In this document: positions 8,523 to 16,163 of the stretch, in pieces | Position numbering within the stretch: position 1 is the stretch's first letter | Layout: each line of letters starts with the position of its first letter | NCBI GenBank assembly: GCA_031549485.1 | Contig: JAVBPR010000019.1 | Span: 1-54,999 of the forward strand | DNA: 54,999 nt | Source: JAVBPR01 sp031549485 | GTDB taxonomy: Bacteria > Bacillota > Clostridia > Oscillospirales > Feifaniaceae | Direction of reading: 5' to 3' | Notes under the pieces: model-generated | What the model was told of the DNA's origin: nothing | What the model saw: only the letters and a program-made list of their open reading frames with translations | The model's database searches: none | Program-made: the position numbers and the translations under genes

Positions 8523-8987
8523 TTATTTTCTTTTAAATACAATATAAAGAACAATTATGATAAGAATCCCGCCGATGGCGAAAGGAGTATATTTCAAAAC
8601 TTGCGACATAATCGTCGGAGTGTCCGCTTTTGCGTCTTCGGCGGTATCGGTTGCAACGAGAATTTTATCCCCCTCTTCGGCGCTTCCCTGCGTTTCTTCT
8701 TTTACAATCGCCTTGTCGTCAGGCGCTTGATCTGGCGCGGTATTACCGCCTATATTTCCTGTCTCGCCCTCGCCTTTTATATCTTCTTTTCCGCTTCCGG
8801 TCGCGTCGCCTTTTCCTTCATCCTTTATCGCCGCATCATCGGCCGGCGCCATAAGTATCCGAACCTGACCGTCATCGTTTGAAACAGGGGCATTCGGATC
8901 ATAAATTGCAAACGCGGAAACCGCAGATAGCGCAAGCGTTAAAACCGCCGCCGCGCAAAAGATTTTTACCATTTTTTTCGTTTTCAT
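8523..8987 (-). CDS. Small exported protein anchored by a C-terminal membrane helix
   Basis: This 154-residue protein starts behind AGAGAGGAATAATT. A signal peptide occupies about residues 1-27 (MKTKKMVKIFCAAAVLTLAL, then SAVSAFA as the probable cleavage region). The middle (about 30-128) is an acidic, glycine-rich low-complexity stretch (GKGDATGSGKEDIKGEGE) without cysteines. A C-terminal hydrophobic helix (about 133-151) ends in FKRK, the tail of an LPxTG-like anchor but without an LPxTG motif. This looks like a short surface spacer protein. I do not recognise a family and cannot give a function. Confidence 0.7.
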   Translation of the reverse strand: MKTKKMVKIFCAAAVLTLALSAVSAFAIYDPNAPVSNDDGQVRILMAPADDAAIKDEGKGDATGSGKEDIKGEGETGNIGGNTAPDQAPDDKAIVKEETQGSAEEGDKILVATDTAEDAKADTPTIMSQVLKYTPFAIGGILIIIVLYIVFKRK

Positions 8988-9083
8988 AATTATTCCTCTC
9001 TAAGCTGTTTAACTATATAGACGAAAACTTTCGCAAAAAGTTGCTTTTAAATACCATTATGTTAAAATTATTTATTAGAAAGG

Positions 9084-10328
9084 GTGATTACAATCAGCAG
9101 ACATGTTATCGAAGACGCGAAGCGCTGTCTACAATGCAAAAATCCGAAATGCCGCGAGGGCTGCCCCGTTTCAACGCCTATTAATGAAGCTATCGGCCTT
9201 CTGCTTGACAGCAAAATTTCCGAAGCGGGAAAGTTGCTGTTTGAAAACAATCCGCTTTCGCTGGTATGCTGTTATGTCTGCCCGCAGGAAAACCAATGCG
9301 AGGGGCACTGCATCCTCGGCAAAAAAGGCTCGCCCGTTCAGATAAGCGCAATCGAAAAATACATATCGGATTATTATCTTAATATATTTAAGCCCGAAAA
9401 AAGCAATAAAACAAGCGGAAAAATCGCAATAATCGGCTCCGGTCCCGCCGGAATTACCATTTCTTTCATACTTGCAAAGCGCAATTATGATGTGACGATT
9501 TTTGAGGGCAACGATTATATCGGCGGCGTTCTGCGCTACGGAATCCCCGAATTCCGTCTGCCGAAAACCGTTCTCGACCGCCTTAAAGACGCACTTATCG
9601 CCTGCGGAGTTACCATCCGCCCGAACACGTCAATCGGCACAAATCTTTATATCGACGACCTTCTTCGCGACGGTTATAAGTCGATATTTTTGGGCACAGG
9701 CGTTTGGCGGCCGAGCAAGCTCGGCGTAAAGGGCGAAAGTCTCGGCAATGTCCATTACGCTATCGAATACCTCCGCAATCCGACCGTTTACGACCTCGGC
9801 CGAAAAATCGCGGTCATCGGCGCGGGCAATGTCGCGATGGATGTCGCGCGGACCGCTTTCCGCGGCGGCGTTTCGGAGGTTACTATTATAAATAATATGG
9901 ATAAATCCGCCTCCACCGCGCGAGAGGTCGAGGTCGAATACGCCAAAATAGACGGCGCCCAGTTTATTTTTAACAAGTCCGCCGTGGAGTTTACAGACGA
10001 TGGCGTTATCCTCGCTGACAGCGAAATAAAAGAAGACGAACACGGAAAATACGCCGAACCGATAAGCGGAACCGAAACCTTTTTTCCCGCCGATTCAACG
10101 ATTATCGCTATCGGGCAAGGACCGCGGGCGGTTATAGTTTCCTCGACGACCGGCCTGAATGTCACGAATAAAGGGCTTGTCGCGGTCGACGAGCTGGGCC
10201 ATACGAGCAGGCCCGGCATCTTCGCCTCGGGCGACGTCGTGACCGGCGCGAAAACGGTTGTTGAGGCGGTTAACGTCTCCCGGCGGGTTGCCGACGCGAT
10301 GGACGAATACGTAAAAAGTTTAAAATAA
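9084..10328 (+). CDS. GltD-like NAD(P)/FAD oxidoreductase
   Basis: This 414-residue flavoprotein belongs to the glutamate-synthase small-subunit/dihydropyrimidine dehydrogenase group, which moves electrons between NAD(P)H and Fe-S centres. The N-terminal helical domain has cysteine motifs for 4Fe-4S clusters (RCLQCKNPKCREGCPV; YVCPQENQCEGHC). The FAD motif IAIIGSGPAGIT lies at about residues 112-123 and the second dinucleotide motif IAVIGAGNVAMDVA at about 246-259. FASGDVVTGAKTVVEAV closes the FAD domain. It is shorter than GltD (about 470-490) and has no gltA next to it, so it is not necessarily part of a glutamate synthase. The start is uncertain: GTG 9084 lies inside the AGAAAGGGTGAT binding site, and ATC 9093 is better spaced. 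Confidence 0.85.
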   Translation: MITISRHVIEDAKRCLQCKNPKCREGCPVSTPINEAIGLLLDSKISEAGKLLFENNPLSLVCCYVCPQENQCEGHCILGKKGSPVQISAIEKYISDYYLNIFKPEKSNKTSGKIAIIGSGPAGITISFILAKRNYDVTIFEGNDYIGGVLRYGIPEFRLPKTVLDRLKDALIACGVTIRPNTSIGTNLYIDDLLRDGYKSIFLGTGVWRPSKLGVKGESLGNVHYAIEYLRNPTVYDLGRKIAVIGAGNVAMDVARTAFRGGVSEVTIINNMDKSASTAREVEVEYAKIDGAQFIFNKSAVEFTDDGVILADSEIKEDEHGKYAEPISGTETFFPADSTIIAIGQGPRAVIVSSTTGLNVTNKGLVAVDELGHTSRPGIFASGDVVTGAKTVVEAVNVSRRVADAMDEYVKSLK

Positions 10329-10335
10329 AAATGAG

Positions 10336-10367
10336 AGCCGCCCGAAAGGGCGGCTTTAATCTTTATT
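10336..10367 (+). terminator. Rho-independent terminator after the GltD-like gene
   Basis: An 8-bp stem (AGCCGCCC at 10336-10343 with GGGCGGCT at 10348-10355) has a GAAA loop and is followed by TTAATCTTTATTT. Confidence 0.85.
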
Positions 10368-10401
10368 TATTATAAAAACCGGCCTTGCGGCCGCTTTTAT
10401 T

Positions 10402-10647
10402 TTATCCGAAATCGTGGCGGCTTCCGCATTCTACCCCTATTCCCTCGAGCAATTGCACTATTCTTTCAATGCACTCAAAATCTTCAAGCTCGTCATTATC
10501 AAGCACCCGCTGTATTCTTTCTATCGTCTTACAGCAAATACCCTCGACCAGCTGATTAGGGTTTTCAATTTTTACTCCCTCAAAGGTTATTTTCATATTT
10601 CCGCTTCGTATAAGCGCTCTCGTTAGGATTTCTTTATATATTTCCAT
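10402..10647 (-). CDS. Small conserved-looking protein of unknown function
   Basis: An 81-residue product is read from the ATG at 10647, six bases after AGGTG; an in-frame GTG at 10656 lies within that site and is less likely. The protein is mostly helical (EIYKEILTRALIRSG, ERIQRVLDND, ERIVQLLEGIG) with three cysteines, and ends GSRHDFG. That ending resembles small hypothetical proteins I associate with Clostridia, but I cannot name a family. No membrane segment or signal is visible. It lies upstream of nothing on its strand before the GltD-like terminator, so it may be monocistronic. Confidence 0.6.
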   Translation of the reverse strand: MEIYKEILTRALIRSGNMKITFEGVKIENPNQLVEGICCKTIERIQRVLDNDELEDFECIERIVQLLEGIGVECGSRHDFG

Positions 10648-10680
10648 ATTATTCACCTGAAAACTTTTTTATATATTTGC

Positions 10681-10743
10681 GGAGCGATGTGGGCATCGCC
10701 TCCTACGGGGAAAAGACGGCGTGCCGCGGTCGTCACGCCCTAC
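10681..10743 (+). repeat. Family B repeat copy overlapping the 3' end of the abrB-like gene
   Basis: It contains the two B hairpins: GGAGCGATG..CATCGCCTCC, then GGCGTG..CACGCC. Read on the minus strand it supplies the last codon and the TGA stop of the AbrB-like gene (GCG TGA). Confidence 0.8.
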
Positions 10744-11008
10744 TACCGCTGACGGCCTTAAATACCTTCGGTCCGCAAAATGCGCATATCTTTTTGCCGC
10801 CGTATTCCCCCAGAAATTTCACATTCCCGCAAAAAATACAGGCGTTCTCGTACCGCTCTAACCAGATGCCGTTTTCATAAAGCGTAACAATAACCTCTCC
10901 GCCAGGTTCTATATCAAGTTTTCGCCGCATTTTTATCGGCAGGCATATCCGCCCCACCTGGTCAATATGCGCTTTTTGTCCGCTATGAGTTTTTCTTTTT
11001 TTCTCCAT
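10733..11008 (-). CDS. AbrB/SpoVT-like regulator with a C-terminal zinc ribbon
   Basis: This 91-residue protein has an N-terminal swapped-hairpin AbrB DNA-binding domain (about residues 12-52). The hallmark is HIDQVGRICLPIKMRRKLDI, then GGEVIVTLYENGIWLERY. A short treble-clef follows: CIFCG (57-61) and CAFCG (about 75-79), probably a zinc site, as in several clostridial AbrB-type proteins. The last residues (about SGSRA) and the stop codon come from a family B repeat fused to the gene end, so the natural C-terminus was probably a few residues different. Such proteins regulate transition-state or sporulation genes; the target here is unknown. Confidence 0.85.
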   Translation of the reverse strand: MEKKRKTHSGQKAHIDQVGRICLPIKMRRKLDIEPGGEVIVTLYENGIWLERYENACIFCGNVKFLGEYGGKKICAFCGPKVFKAVSGSRA

Positions 11009-11220
11009 CTCACTATTTCCTTTTAATAAATTATTTAGCCGGAAGAAAGCAGAATTTTAAAAACTATATTATGACGGAATTACCCCGGCAGGTTTTGCAG
11101 AATTGCATCAAAGCCTGCCGAAGATTCCGCAAAGAAAGGAACAGAAAGGCCCGGCAAAAACAAAAGCGCGCAGGGGAAAACACAGACCTTTCGGTCTGCC
11201 CCTACACGCTTGTAAACAGC

Positions 11221-11392
11221 ATTACTAAAGGATTTCCGCGCTTGCCAACCGAGAAGGATTGTGTTAAGATTAACACGCGGCGGCGGGTTATCCCGTATGT
11301 GTAGGGCTATCGTTTAAGAGGTTCCCTATTACATGCCGAGAGGTGCTCGAACACTTCTCGGACGCTGCGGCCTTTTTTGCCCAGGCCTTTGT
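11221..11392 (+). ncRNA. Candidate structured RNA with two mutually exclusive folds
   Basis: This gene-free stretch holds nested complementarity. CCGAGAAG (11249-11256) pairs perfectly with CTTCTCGG (11354-11361). Enclosed are GTGTTA/TAACAC (11261-11276), CGGG/CCCG (11284-11295) and a stem of about 10 bp, ATGTGTAGGG with CCCTATTACAT (11297-11334). The 11354-11361 arm can instead pair locally with CCGAGA..GTG (11336-11345). A T-run follows at 11373-11378. I could not match it to RNase P, tmRNA, SRP, 6S, T-box or a riboswitch I know. Upstream, 11086-11120 is another long hairpin (CGGCAGG/CCTGCCG). The strand is inferred from the T-run. Confidence 0.3.
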
Positions 11393-11424
11393 AGTAAAAA
11401 TAACATAATTAATTTTAAAAGTCA

Positions 11425-11489
11425 ACCTAACTTGGGTAATTAGTTAATATAAGGAATGCTAATCTTTAATTAACTAAAATTGGTTAGGT
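11425..11489 (+). promoter_or_regulatory. Inverted-repeat operator upstream of the XRE gene
   Basis: ACCTAA..TTAGTTAA (11425-11446) is mirrored by TTAACTAA..TTAGGT (11469-11488), with TTGGTTAGGTGA running into the ribosome binding site. The arrangement suggests autoregulation by the XRE protein encoded at 11498. Confidence 0.4.
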
Positions 11490-11497
11490 GAATAATA

Positions 11498-11740
11498 ATG
11501 ACTTATTCAGAAGTAATTACAAAGCGTATTATGACTCTTTGCAAGAAAAGGAATATTACGGTAAATCGACTTGCTACATTATCCGGTATGAGACAGTCAA
11601 CACTTGATAATATTGTCAAAGGAAATACGAAAAGCCCTGGGCTTCGAACTTTACATCGTATTTCTCAAGGTTTTAAAATGACACTTTCTGAATTTTTAGA
11701 TTTCCCGGAGATAAATGAAAATTTATTAGATGATGAATAA
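11498..11740 (+). CDS. XRE-family helix-turn-helix regulator
   Basis: This 80-residue protein is nearly all one Cro/C1-type domain: helices around TKRIMTLCKKRNITV (about residues 8-22), the recognition pair LATLSGMRQSTLDNIVKG (about 25-42), then TLHRISQGFKMTLSEFLDF. The start ATG has TTAGGTGA upstream. There is no effector domain, so it probably acts as a small repressor. The inverted repeat just upstream is a likely binding site. Codon use is more AT-rich than in its neighbours, which fits recent acquisition, but no mobile gene is linked. Confidence 0.85.
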   Translation: MTYSEVITKRIMTLCKKRNITVNRLATLSGMRQSTLDNIVKGNTKSPGLRTLHRISQGFKMTLSEFLDFPEINENLLDDE

Positions 11741-11814
11741 GAGAATTGTTAATAATCGCTGCGCTGTCCGCGCGGCGGTTACATTTTTGCAGGGATGGAT
11801 TCCATATCCGCCCG

Positions 11815-12150
11815 CAATATCGTAGGGAGCGACGACCTCGGCGCTCCGCTTATAAAATTAATCGGAATATGGCAATATTGTTAAAGAGCATATCGAACAA
11901 TTAAAAACTATTACGAGGTATTGCTTGATAAATAAGTAATAATGCCGAACCATACAGAAAAAAGCGGCGTGCCGCGGTCGTCACGCCCTACGGGAAAAAC
12001 GGAGAGGCGATGATTCGGGCGGAAATGCGGGGCGATGTGGGCATTGCGCCCTACGGGAAAAAACGGCGTGCCGAGGTCGTCACGCCCTACAATACGCGGA
12101 GCGGCGGGGCTTCAATCGGGGCGATGTGGGCATCGCCCCCTACGACATTG
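11815..12150. repeat. Cluster of family B repeat copies in a gene-free stretch
   Basis: A GGAGCG/CGCTCC variant of B lies at about 11820-11850, followed by three B units between about 11955 and 12145 (GGGCGATG..CATCGCCCC and GGCGTG..CACGCC hairpins). Between them, 11862-11939 can be read as a 25-codon open stretch (SEYGNIVKEHIEQLKTITRY..) ending in TAA, with a stop just before it and no start. It could be a gene remnant. I see no intact gene from 11741 to 12247. Confidence 0.7.
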
Positions 12151-12162
12151 ATAAAAATAATA

Positions 12163-12192
12163 AAAACGCTTCTCCGAGAGGAGAAGCGTTTT
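12163..12192 (-). terminator. Rho-independent terminator downstream of pckG
   Basis: A 12-bp perfect stem (AAAACGCTTCTC at 12163-12174 with its complement at 12181-12192) lies about 55 bases after the pckG stop and is T-rich on the minus-strand side. Confidence 0.8.
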
Positions 12193-12247
12193 CTTAAAAT
12201 TATTCACTAAAATTATTCACTGCGACTGCTTATTATTAATTATTAAC

Positions 12248-14026
12248 TTAATAATAAAAATCCTGTGTTAGGCGCTCAACTAAGGCGGCGAGCTGGTCTT
12301 TCATCTCTTTCGGGAGGCGGTCAAATTTGGCATAAAACTGCTCAACAGCTTTTGCGTCCTGCTGCCAAAGACCTTTATCGACGGCAAGAAGCTCTTTAAT
12401 TGTGTCGACGGTTACGCCGTCAAGCCCGGTGATATCAATATCCTCGGGGATCGGAAGTTTTCCGATAGGCGAAATAACCGCGTCGGCCTTACCCTCGCAA
12501 CGCGCGAGCATCCACATAAGGACGCGCATGTTGTCGCCGTAGCCCGGCCAGATGAAGTTGCCGTCGTTGTCGGTGCGGAACCAGTTGACGTTAAAAATTT
12601 TCGGCGGATTTGTAACCTTTTCGCCGATCTCGAGCCAGTGCTCGAAATAATCGCCCATATTGTAGCCGCAGAACGGGAGCATTGCCATCGGATCGCGGCG
12701 GACAACGCCGACTTCGCCGGCGGCGGCGGCGGTTGTTTCGCTCGCCATTATCGAGCCGACAAAAACGCCGTGAGCCCAGTCAAATGCCTCGTAAACGAGC
12801 GGCGCTGTCTTTGCGCGGCGGCCGCCGAAAACAATAGCGGAAAGCGGAACGCCCTTCGGATTTGCAAACTCTTTGCTGATGCAGGGGCAATTCTCGGCAG
12901 GCGCGGTAAAGCGGCTGTTCGGATGCGCGCCCTTAATATCGCTTGTTTTGCCGTTCCAGGGGTTGCCCTTCCAATCGGTCGCGTTTTCGGGCGGATTTTT
13001 GTCAAGCCCTTCCCACCAGACGGTGTTATTGTCGTTATTTAAAACAACGTTTGTAAAAATCGTGTTTTTCTTGGTGCTTTCAAGCGCGTTGAAATTCGTT
13101 TTCGCATTCGTTCCCGGCGCGACGCCGAAAAATCCGTTTTCCGGATTTACCGCCCAAAGGCGGCCGTCTTCACCGATTCGAATCCAGGCGATGTCGTCGC
13201 CGACGCACCATACTTTATAGCCCTTGCCCTTGAAAATCTCGGGCGGAATGAGCATTGCGAGGTTTGTTTTTCCGCAGGCAGACGGGAAAGCCGCGGCGAT
13301 ATATTTTATGTCGCCGTCCGGGCTTTCGATGCCGAGGATAAGCATATGCTCGGCAAGCCAGCCTTCTTTATGGCCGAGGAAGGAAGCGATACGCAAAGCA
13401 AAGCATTTTTTGCCGAGCAAAACGTTGCCGCCGTATCCGCTGTTTACGCTCCAAATCGCGTTATCCTCGGGGAAATGCACGATATATCTCTTGCTCTCGT
13501 CGAGCTGGGCTTTCGAATGAAGCCCTTTTACGAACTGCCCGCCGCGGGCTTCGATATCGTTCATAACGTTTTCGCCGATTCGCGTCATAATCTCCATGTT
13601 GAGAACAACATAGATGGAATCGGTAAGTTCTATGCCGTATTTGGCAAACGGCGAACCGACGGGCCCCATCGAGTACGGGATAACGTACATCGTCCGTCCG
13701 CTCATCGCGCCGTCAAAGCACTCGCGCAGCATGGCGTAAGCATCTGCCGGAGCCATCCAGTTGTTTGTAGGGCCGGCATCCTCTTTTTTGCTGGTGCAAA
13801 TAAAGGTGCGGTCTTCCACGCGGGCTACGTCGTTTATCGCGGTTCTGTGATAATAACAGCCGGGAAGAAGCTCTTCGTTAAGTCTCGCTATTTCGCCGCT
13901 GTCGCAGGCTTCTTTGCGGAGAGCGTCGAGCTGTGCTTTGCTGCCGTCTATGTAAACTATGGCACTTGGTTTTGTCATAGCCGCCATTTCGGAAACAAAA
14001 GCCTCGACCTTTGCGTTTATTTTCAT
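12248..14026 (-). CDS. pckG: Phosphoenolpyruvate carboxykinase (GTP)
   Basis: This enzyme interconverts oxaloacetate plus GTP and phosphoenolpyruvate plus CO2, for gluconeogenesis or, in anaerobes, CO2 fixation. The 592 residues match the GTP family, not the shorter ATP family (about 530). Signatures are the P-loop FPSACGKTN at 247-255, VGDDIAWI with the metal-binding aspartate (about 275), the substrate loop GRTMYVIPYSMGPVGSPF (110-127) and FGGRRAKTAPLV, the mobile lid region. The start has an ideal AGGAGG. It is transcribed from its own promoter overlapping the rsmA tail and ends at the hairpin 12163-12192. Confidence 0.97.
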   Translation of the reverse strand: MKINAKVEAFVSEMAAMTKPSAIVYIDGSKAQLDALRKEACDSGEIARLNEELLPGCYYHRTAINDVARVEDRTFICTSKKEDAGPTNNWMAPADAYAMLRECFDGAMSGRTMYVIPYSMGPVGSPFAKYGIELTDSIYVVLNMEIMTRIGENVMNDIEARGGQFVKGLHSKAQLDESKRYIVHFPEDNAIWSVNSGYGGNVLLGKKCFALRIASFLGHKEGWLAEHMLILGIESPDGDIKYIAAAFPSACGKTNLAMLIPPEIFKGKGYKVWCVGDDIAWIRIGEDGRLWAVNPENGFFGVAPGTNAKTNFNALESTKKNTIFTNVVLNNDNNTVWWEGLDKNPPENATDWKGNPWNGKTSDIKGAHPNSRFTAPAENCPCISKEFANPKGVPLSAIVFGGRRAKTAPLVYEAFDWAHGVFVGSIMASETTAAAAGEVGVVRRDPMAMLPFCGYNMGDYFEHWLEIGEKVTNPPKIFNVNWFRTDNDGNFIWPGYGDNMRVLMWMLARCEGKADAVISPIGKLPIPEDIDITGLDGVTVDTIKELLAVDKGLWQQDAKAVEQFYAKFDRLPKEMKDQLAALVERLTQDFYY

Positions 14027-14063
14027 TTTTTCCTCCTAAAAAACATCTCTACCTTAATTGTAT

Positions 14064-14093
14064 ATTATATTACATTAAAATATTTGAAAGCAA
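14064..14093 (-). promoter_or_regulatory. Sigma-A type promoter for pckG
   Basis: On the minus strand, TTGCTT (14093-14088), an 18-bp spacer and TATAAT (14069-14064) lie about 38 bases upstream of the pckG ATG. The -35 falls within the last codons of rsmA. Confidence 0.55.
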
Positions 14094-14891
14094 GGCGAAT
14101 TTTGTAATGTTTAATTCTTCGGCGCGCGCGGTTTCGCTAAGCCCTGCCGCGCTAAGGGCAGCGCGAATCGCTTCTTTTGAAAATTTTGCGGAAAGACAGT
14201 TTAAAATAGTCTTTCGGCGAAGCGAAAAAGCAAGGCAAACGAAAGAAAAGAATTTTTCGCAGTCGTTTACGGGGGTTGGCGGCGCGCTTCGCCGCTCGAG
14301 CAGGAGAACGACCGACGAAACGGCCGGCGCGGGAACAAAGGATTCTTTAGGAACTTCAAAAAGAATTCGCCCCTCGTAAAAATATTCAACCATAATCGAA
14401 AGCGGGCAGGAAAGCCGCTGTCCGGAGCCCGCGAGAATGCGCTGCCCCGCTTCTTTTTGCACCATAAAAACAAGTTTTGAGGCGGCGCCGCTTTTCACCG
14501 CTTTTTCGACCGCCGCGCTCGTTATATTATATGGCAGGTTTCCGCAGATAGAATCGGGGGAAAAAGCGGTAAAGTCCGCAGCGAGGGCATCGACGTAAAC
14601 AATTTCAAGATTTTTATACTTTGAAAGCGTCTCTTTTTGGATAGGGCTGAGAGAGAGATCGGCCTCAAGAGCGACCACCTTGCCACAAGTCTCGCAAAGC
14701 CTCGAAGTGAGCGCGCCAACGCCCGCGCCGATTTCGAGGACCTTTTCCCCTCTCGCCGCCGCGGCGATTTCGGCAGCAACTCCGCCGTCGATTAAAAAGT
14801 TTTGAGAGAATGTGTCTTTTGCCCGAAATCCATGCTCCCGAAAAAGCGCGGAAAGATAGGCGGGACTATAAATATCGCCGATTTTAATCAC
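14070..14891 (-). CDS. rsmA: 16S rRNA dimethyladenosine transferase RsmA (KsgA)
   Basis: KsgA/RsmA dimethylates A1518 and A1519 of 16S rRNA late in 30S assembly. The core starts DTFSQNFLIDGGVAAEI, followed by the SAM motif KVLEIGAGVGALTSRLCE and the catalytic DSICGNLPYNITSAAVEKAV (motif IV, NLPYN). About 273 residues, the usual length. The frame is open to 14924, but that extension translates a family D heptamer repeat (MSIVNCQLTSG) and is not protein. The GTG at 14891 lies inside a GGGGGTGAT anti-16S match; an ATC at 14882 is better spaced, so initiation may be non-canonical. Confidence 0.93.
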   Translation of the reverse strand: MIKIGDIYSPAYLSALFREHGFRAKDTFSQNFLIDGGVAAEIAAAARGEKVLEIGAGVGALTSRLCETCGKVVALEADLSLSPIQKETLSKYKNLEIVYVDALAADFTAFSPDSICGNLPYNITSAAVEKAVKSGAASKLVFMVQKEAGQRILAGSGQRLSCPLSIMVEYFYEGRILFEVPKESFVPAPAVSSVVLLLERRSAPPTPVNDCEKFFSFVCLAFSLRRKTILNCLSAKFSKEAIRAALSAAGLSETARAEELNITKFALLSNILM

Positions 14892-14900
14892 CCCCGATGT

Positions 14901-15038
14901 TAATTGACAATTGACAATGGACAATTGACAATTTTGGAAGCCGACTTCGTCGGCTTTGATTAGTTAAAAGTTAAAAGTTAACAGTTAATAGTGAACAGTT
15001 AACAGTTGCGGAAGTCGGCTTTCGCCGACTTTGATCAA
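14901..15038 (+). repeat. Family D double element (heptamer arrays with hairpins)
   Basis: Array I, about four GACAATT-type units (14901-14933), is followed by the hairpin AAGCCGAC/GTCGGCTT (14938-14956). Array II, AACAGTT-type units (14960-15007), is followed by AAGTCGGC/GCCGACTT (15012-15031). The element runs against the rsmA start. In this orientation it would terminate plus-strand transcription, although no plus-strand gene precedes it. Confidence 0.85.
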
Positions 15039-15059
15039 AAGAATCGCGGGAAAAGCAAA

Positions 15060-15230
15060 GGCTGACGGCGGTATTTGCCGCCGCTTAGGAGAGCACAGCT
15101 TGCCAATTTCACAAAAGAATGATAGGCGGGTGGCAAGCAATCGGCAACGCCGCGGAACAGGGCGAACACGGTTCGCCCGCGGGCGGCGGAAAGCCGCCCG
15201 AAGCGCCGCATATATGCGGCGGGTTCCGCG
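15060..15230 (+). repeat. Family C cloverleaf (15151-15230) with a decayed copy beside it
   Basis: Outer stem CGCGGAAC (15151-15158) with GTTCCGCG (15223-15230). Arm 1 is 15160-15178, arm 2 is 15181-15199 and arm 3 is the palindrome GCCGCATATATGCGGC (15205-15220). Bases 15060-15110 are a decayed, opposite-orientation copy related to the one at 17624. This copy is almost identical to the one at 28864. Confidence 0.85.
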
Positions 15231-15274
15231 AAAAAGATAGAGAGACGAAAAAGACTAAGCGGCGGATGGCAAAC

Positions 15275-15507
15275 AGTAGGGGGCGATGCCCACATCGCCC
15301 CGCAGCCTTGCTGTCCGAATCATCGTCTCGCCGCCCTTTTTCGTAGGGCGTGACGACCTCGGCACGCCGTTTTTCCCCGTAGGGGGCGATGCCTTCATCG
15401 CCCCGCAACTATTATTCTTTGCCAAGCCAAAATAAAACTTGCTTCCTAAGATTCGCCGTTCCGAATCCTCTCGCCTAACCTATTTAAGAAGACTCCGTAG
15501 GAGGAAT
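15275..15507 (+). repeat. Family A/B composite, full length
   Basis: The B part holds GGGGGCGATGCCCACATCGCCCC, a middle CCGAATCATCG segment, GGGCGTGACGACCTCGGCAC and a second GGGGGCGATG..CATCGCCCC hairpin. The A part ends in AAGACTCCGTAGGAGGAATA. The same order recurs at 18041, 29072 and 33600, and inverted at 24755. Confidence 0.75.
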
Positions 15508-15551
15508 AAAAAGAAAATTTTTGATTTTTAATATATCGTTTGCGGTCTTTT

Positions 15552-15626
15552 GCGGAATAGGGCGAATTTCATTCGCCCGAGGGCGGCGAACCGCCGCCCA
15601 ATCGCCGCGACCGCGGCGGATTCCGC
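15552..15626 (+). repeat. Family C cloverleaf element
   Basis: Outer stem GCGGAAT (15552-15558) with ATTCCGC (15620-15626). Arm 1 is GGGCGAAT/ATTCGCCC, arm 2 is GGGCGGCG/CGCCGCCC and arm 3 is GCCGC/GCGGC with a GACC loop. All stems pair perfectly. Confidence 0.88.
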
Positions 15627-15739
15627 GGGGAAATAAAGGTTGCTACAAATTTAACTTGCTTTGGATTGATTAATAATCCTTAACGCCGTAAATTTCGATT
15701 CCAATTCATCGCCTTGCAAAATAAAACTTGCTTTAGGAG

Positions 15740-16012
15740 ATTCGCCCTTCCTAATCCTCTCGCCGCCCTTTTTCGTAGGGCGTGACGACCTCGGCACGCC
15801 GTTTTTCCCCGTAGGGGGCGATGCCTTCATCGCCCCGCAACTATTAATCTTTGCTAAACCAAAATAAACATTTTTTATAGAGGTTTGCAATTCCAAATAT
15901 TCTTGCCGCGAGCCTTTAAGGAGACTCCGTAGGAGAAATAAAAAAGATTCGCCGTTCCTAATCCTCTCGCCGTGCCCGCTTAAGCAGACGCCGTAGGCGG
16001 AATAAAAGAAAA
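15740..16012 (+). repeat. Family A/B composite and an extra A end
   Basis: A 5'-shortened A/B copy runs to about 15940 (A end GACTCCGTAGGAGAAATAAA). A second A end with the covarying form GACGCCGTAGGCGGAATAAA lies at about 15975-16007. No gene is seen from 14892 to 16163; the whole gap is repeat families D, C and A/B. Confidence 0.7.
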
Positions 16013-16163
16013 ATTTGATATTGCGATTATATCATTTTTTTTGCTAAAAATTAAGACCAAACTAACAAGCAGGGCAACCGCCCTGCTTTTTTATATGCCG
16101 CGCCGAAAATTAAGGCGCAGCAAAATCTTTAAAAACGGCCGCGCTTGAAGCCGTTTTTAAAAA

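Noticed and set aside
11862..11939. A 25-codon frame between repeats
   Set aside because: It has a stop just before it and no start or ribosome binding site; at most a remnant of a lost gene.
13346..14107. A 253-codon plus-strand frame opposite pckG
   Set aside because: It runs antisense to the conserved P-loop and substrate-binding regions of pckG and has no family features.
14892..14924. N-terminal extension of RsmA (MSIVNCQLTSG)
   Set aside because: This is a translated family D heptamer array, a common source of false N- and C-termini; RsmA homology starts further in.
14901..15007. CRISPR array suggested by regularly spaced short repeats
   Set aside because: The units are 7 bp and contiguous with no spacers; no cas gene is present.
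15151..15230. tRNA gene suggested by the cloverleaf shape of family C
   Set aside because: No anticodon, no T-arm GTTCGAATC or D-arm consensus, no CCA-like acceptor; the arms are perfect GC hairpins with 3-5 base loops and repeat 13 times.
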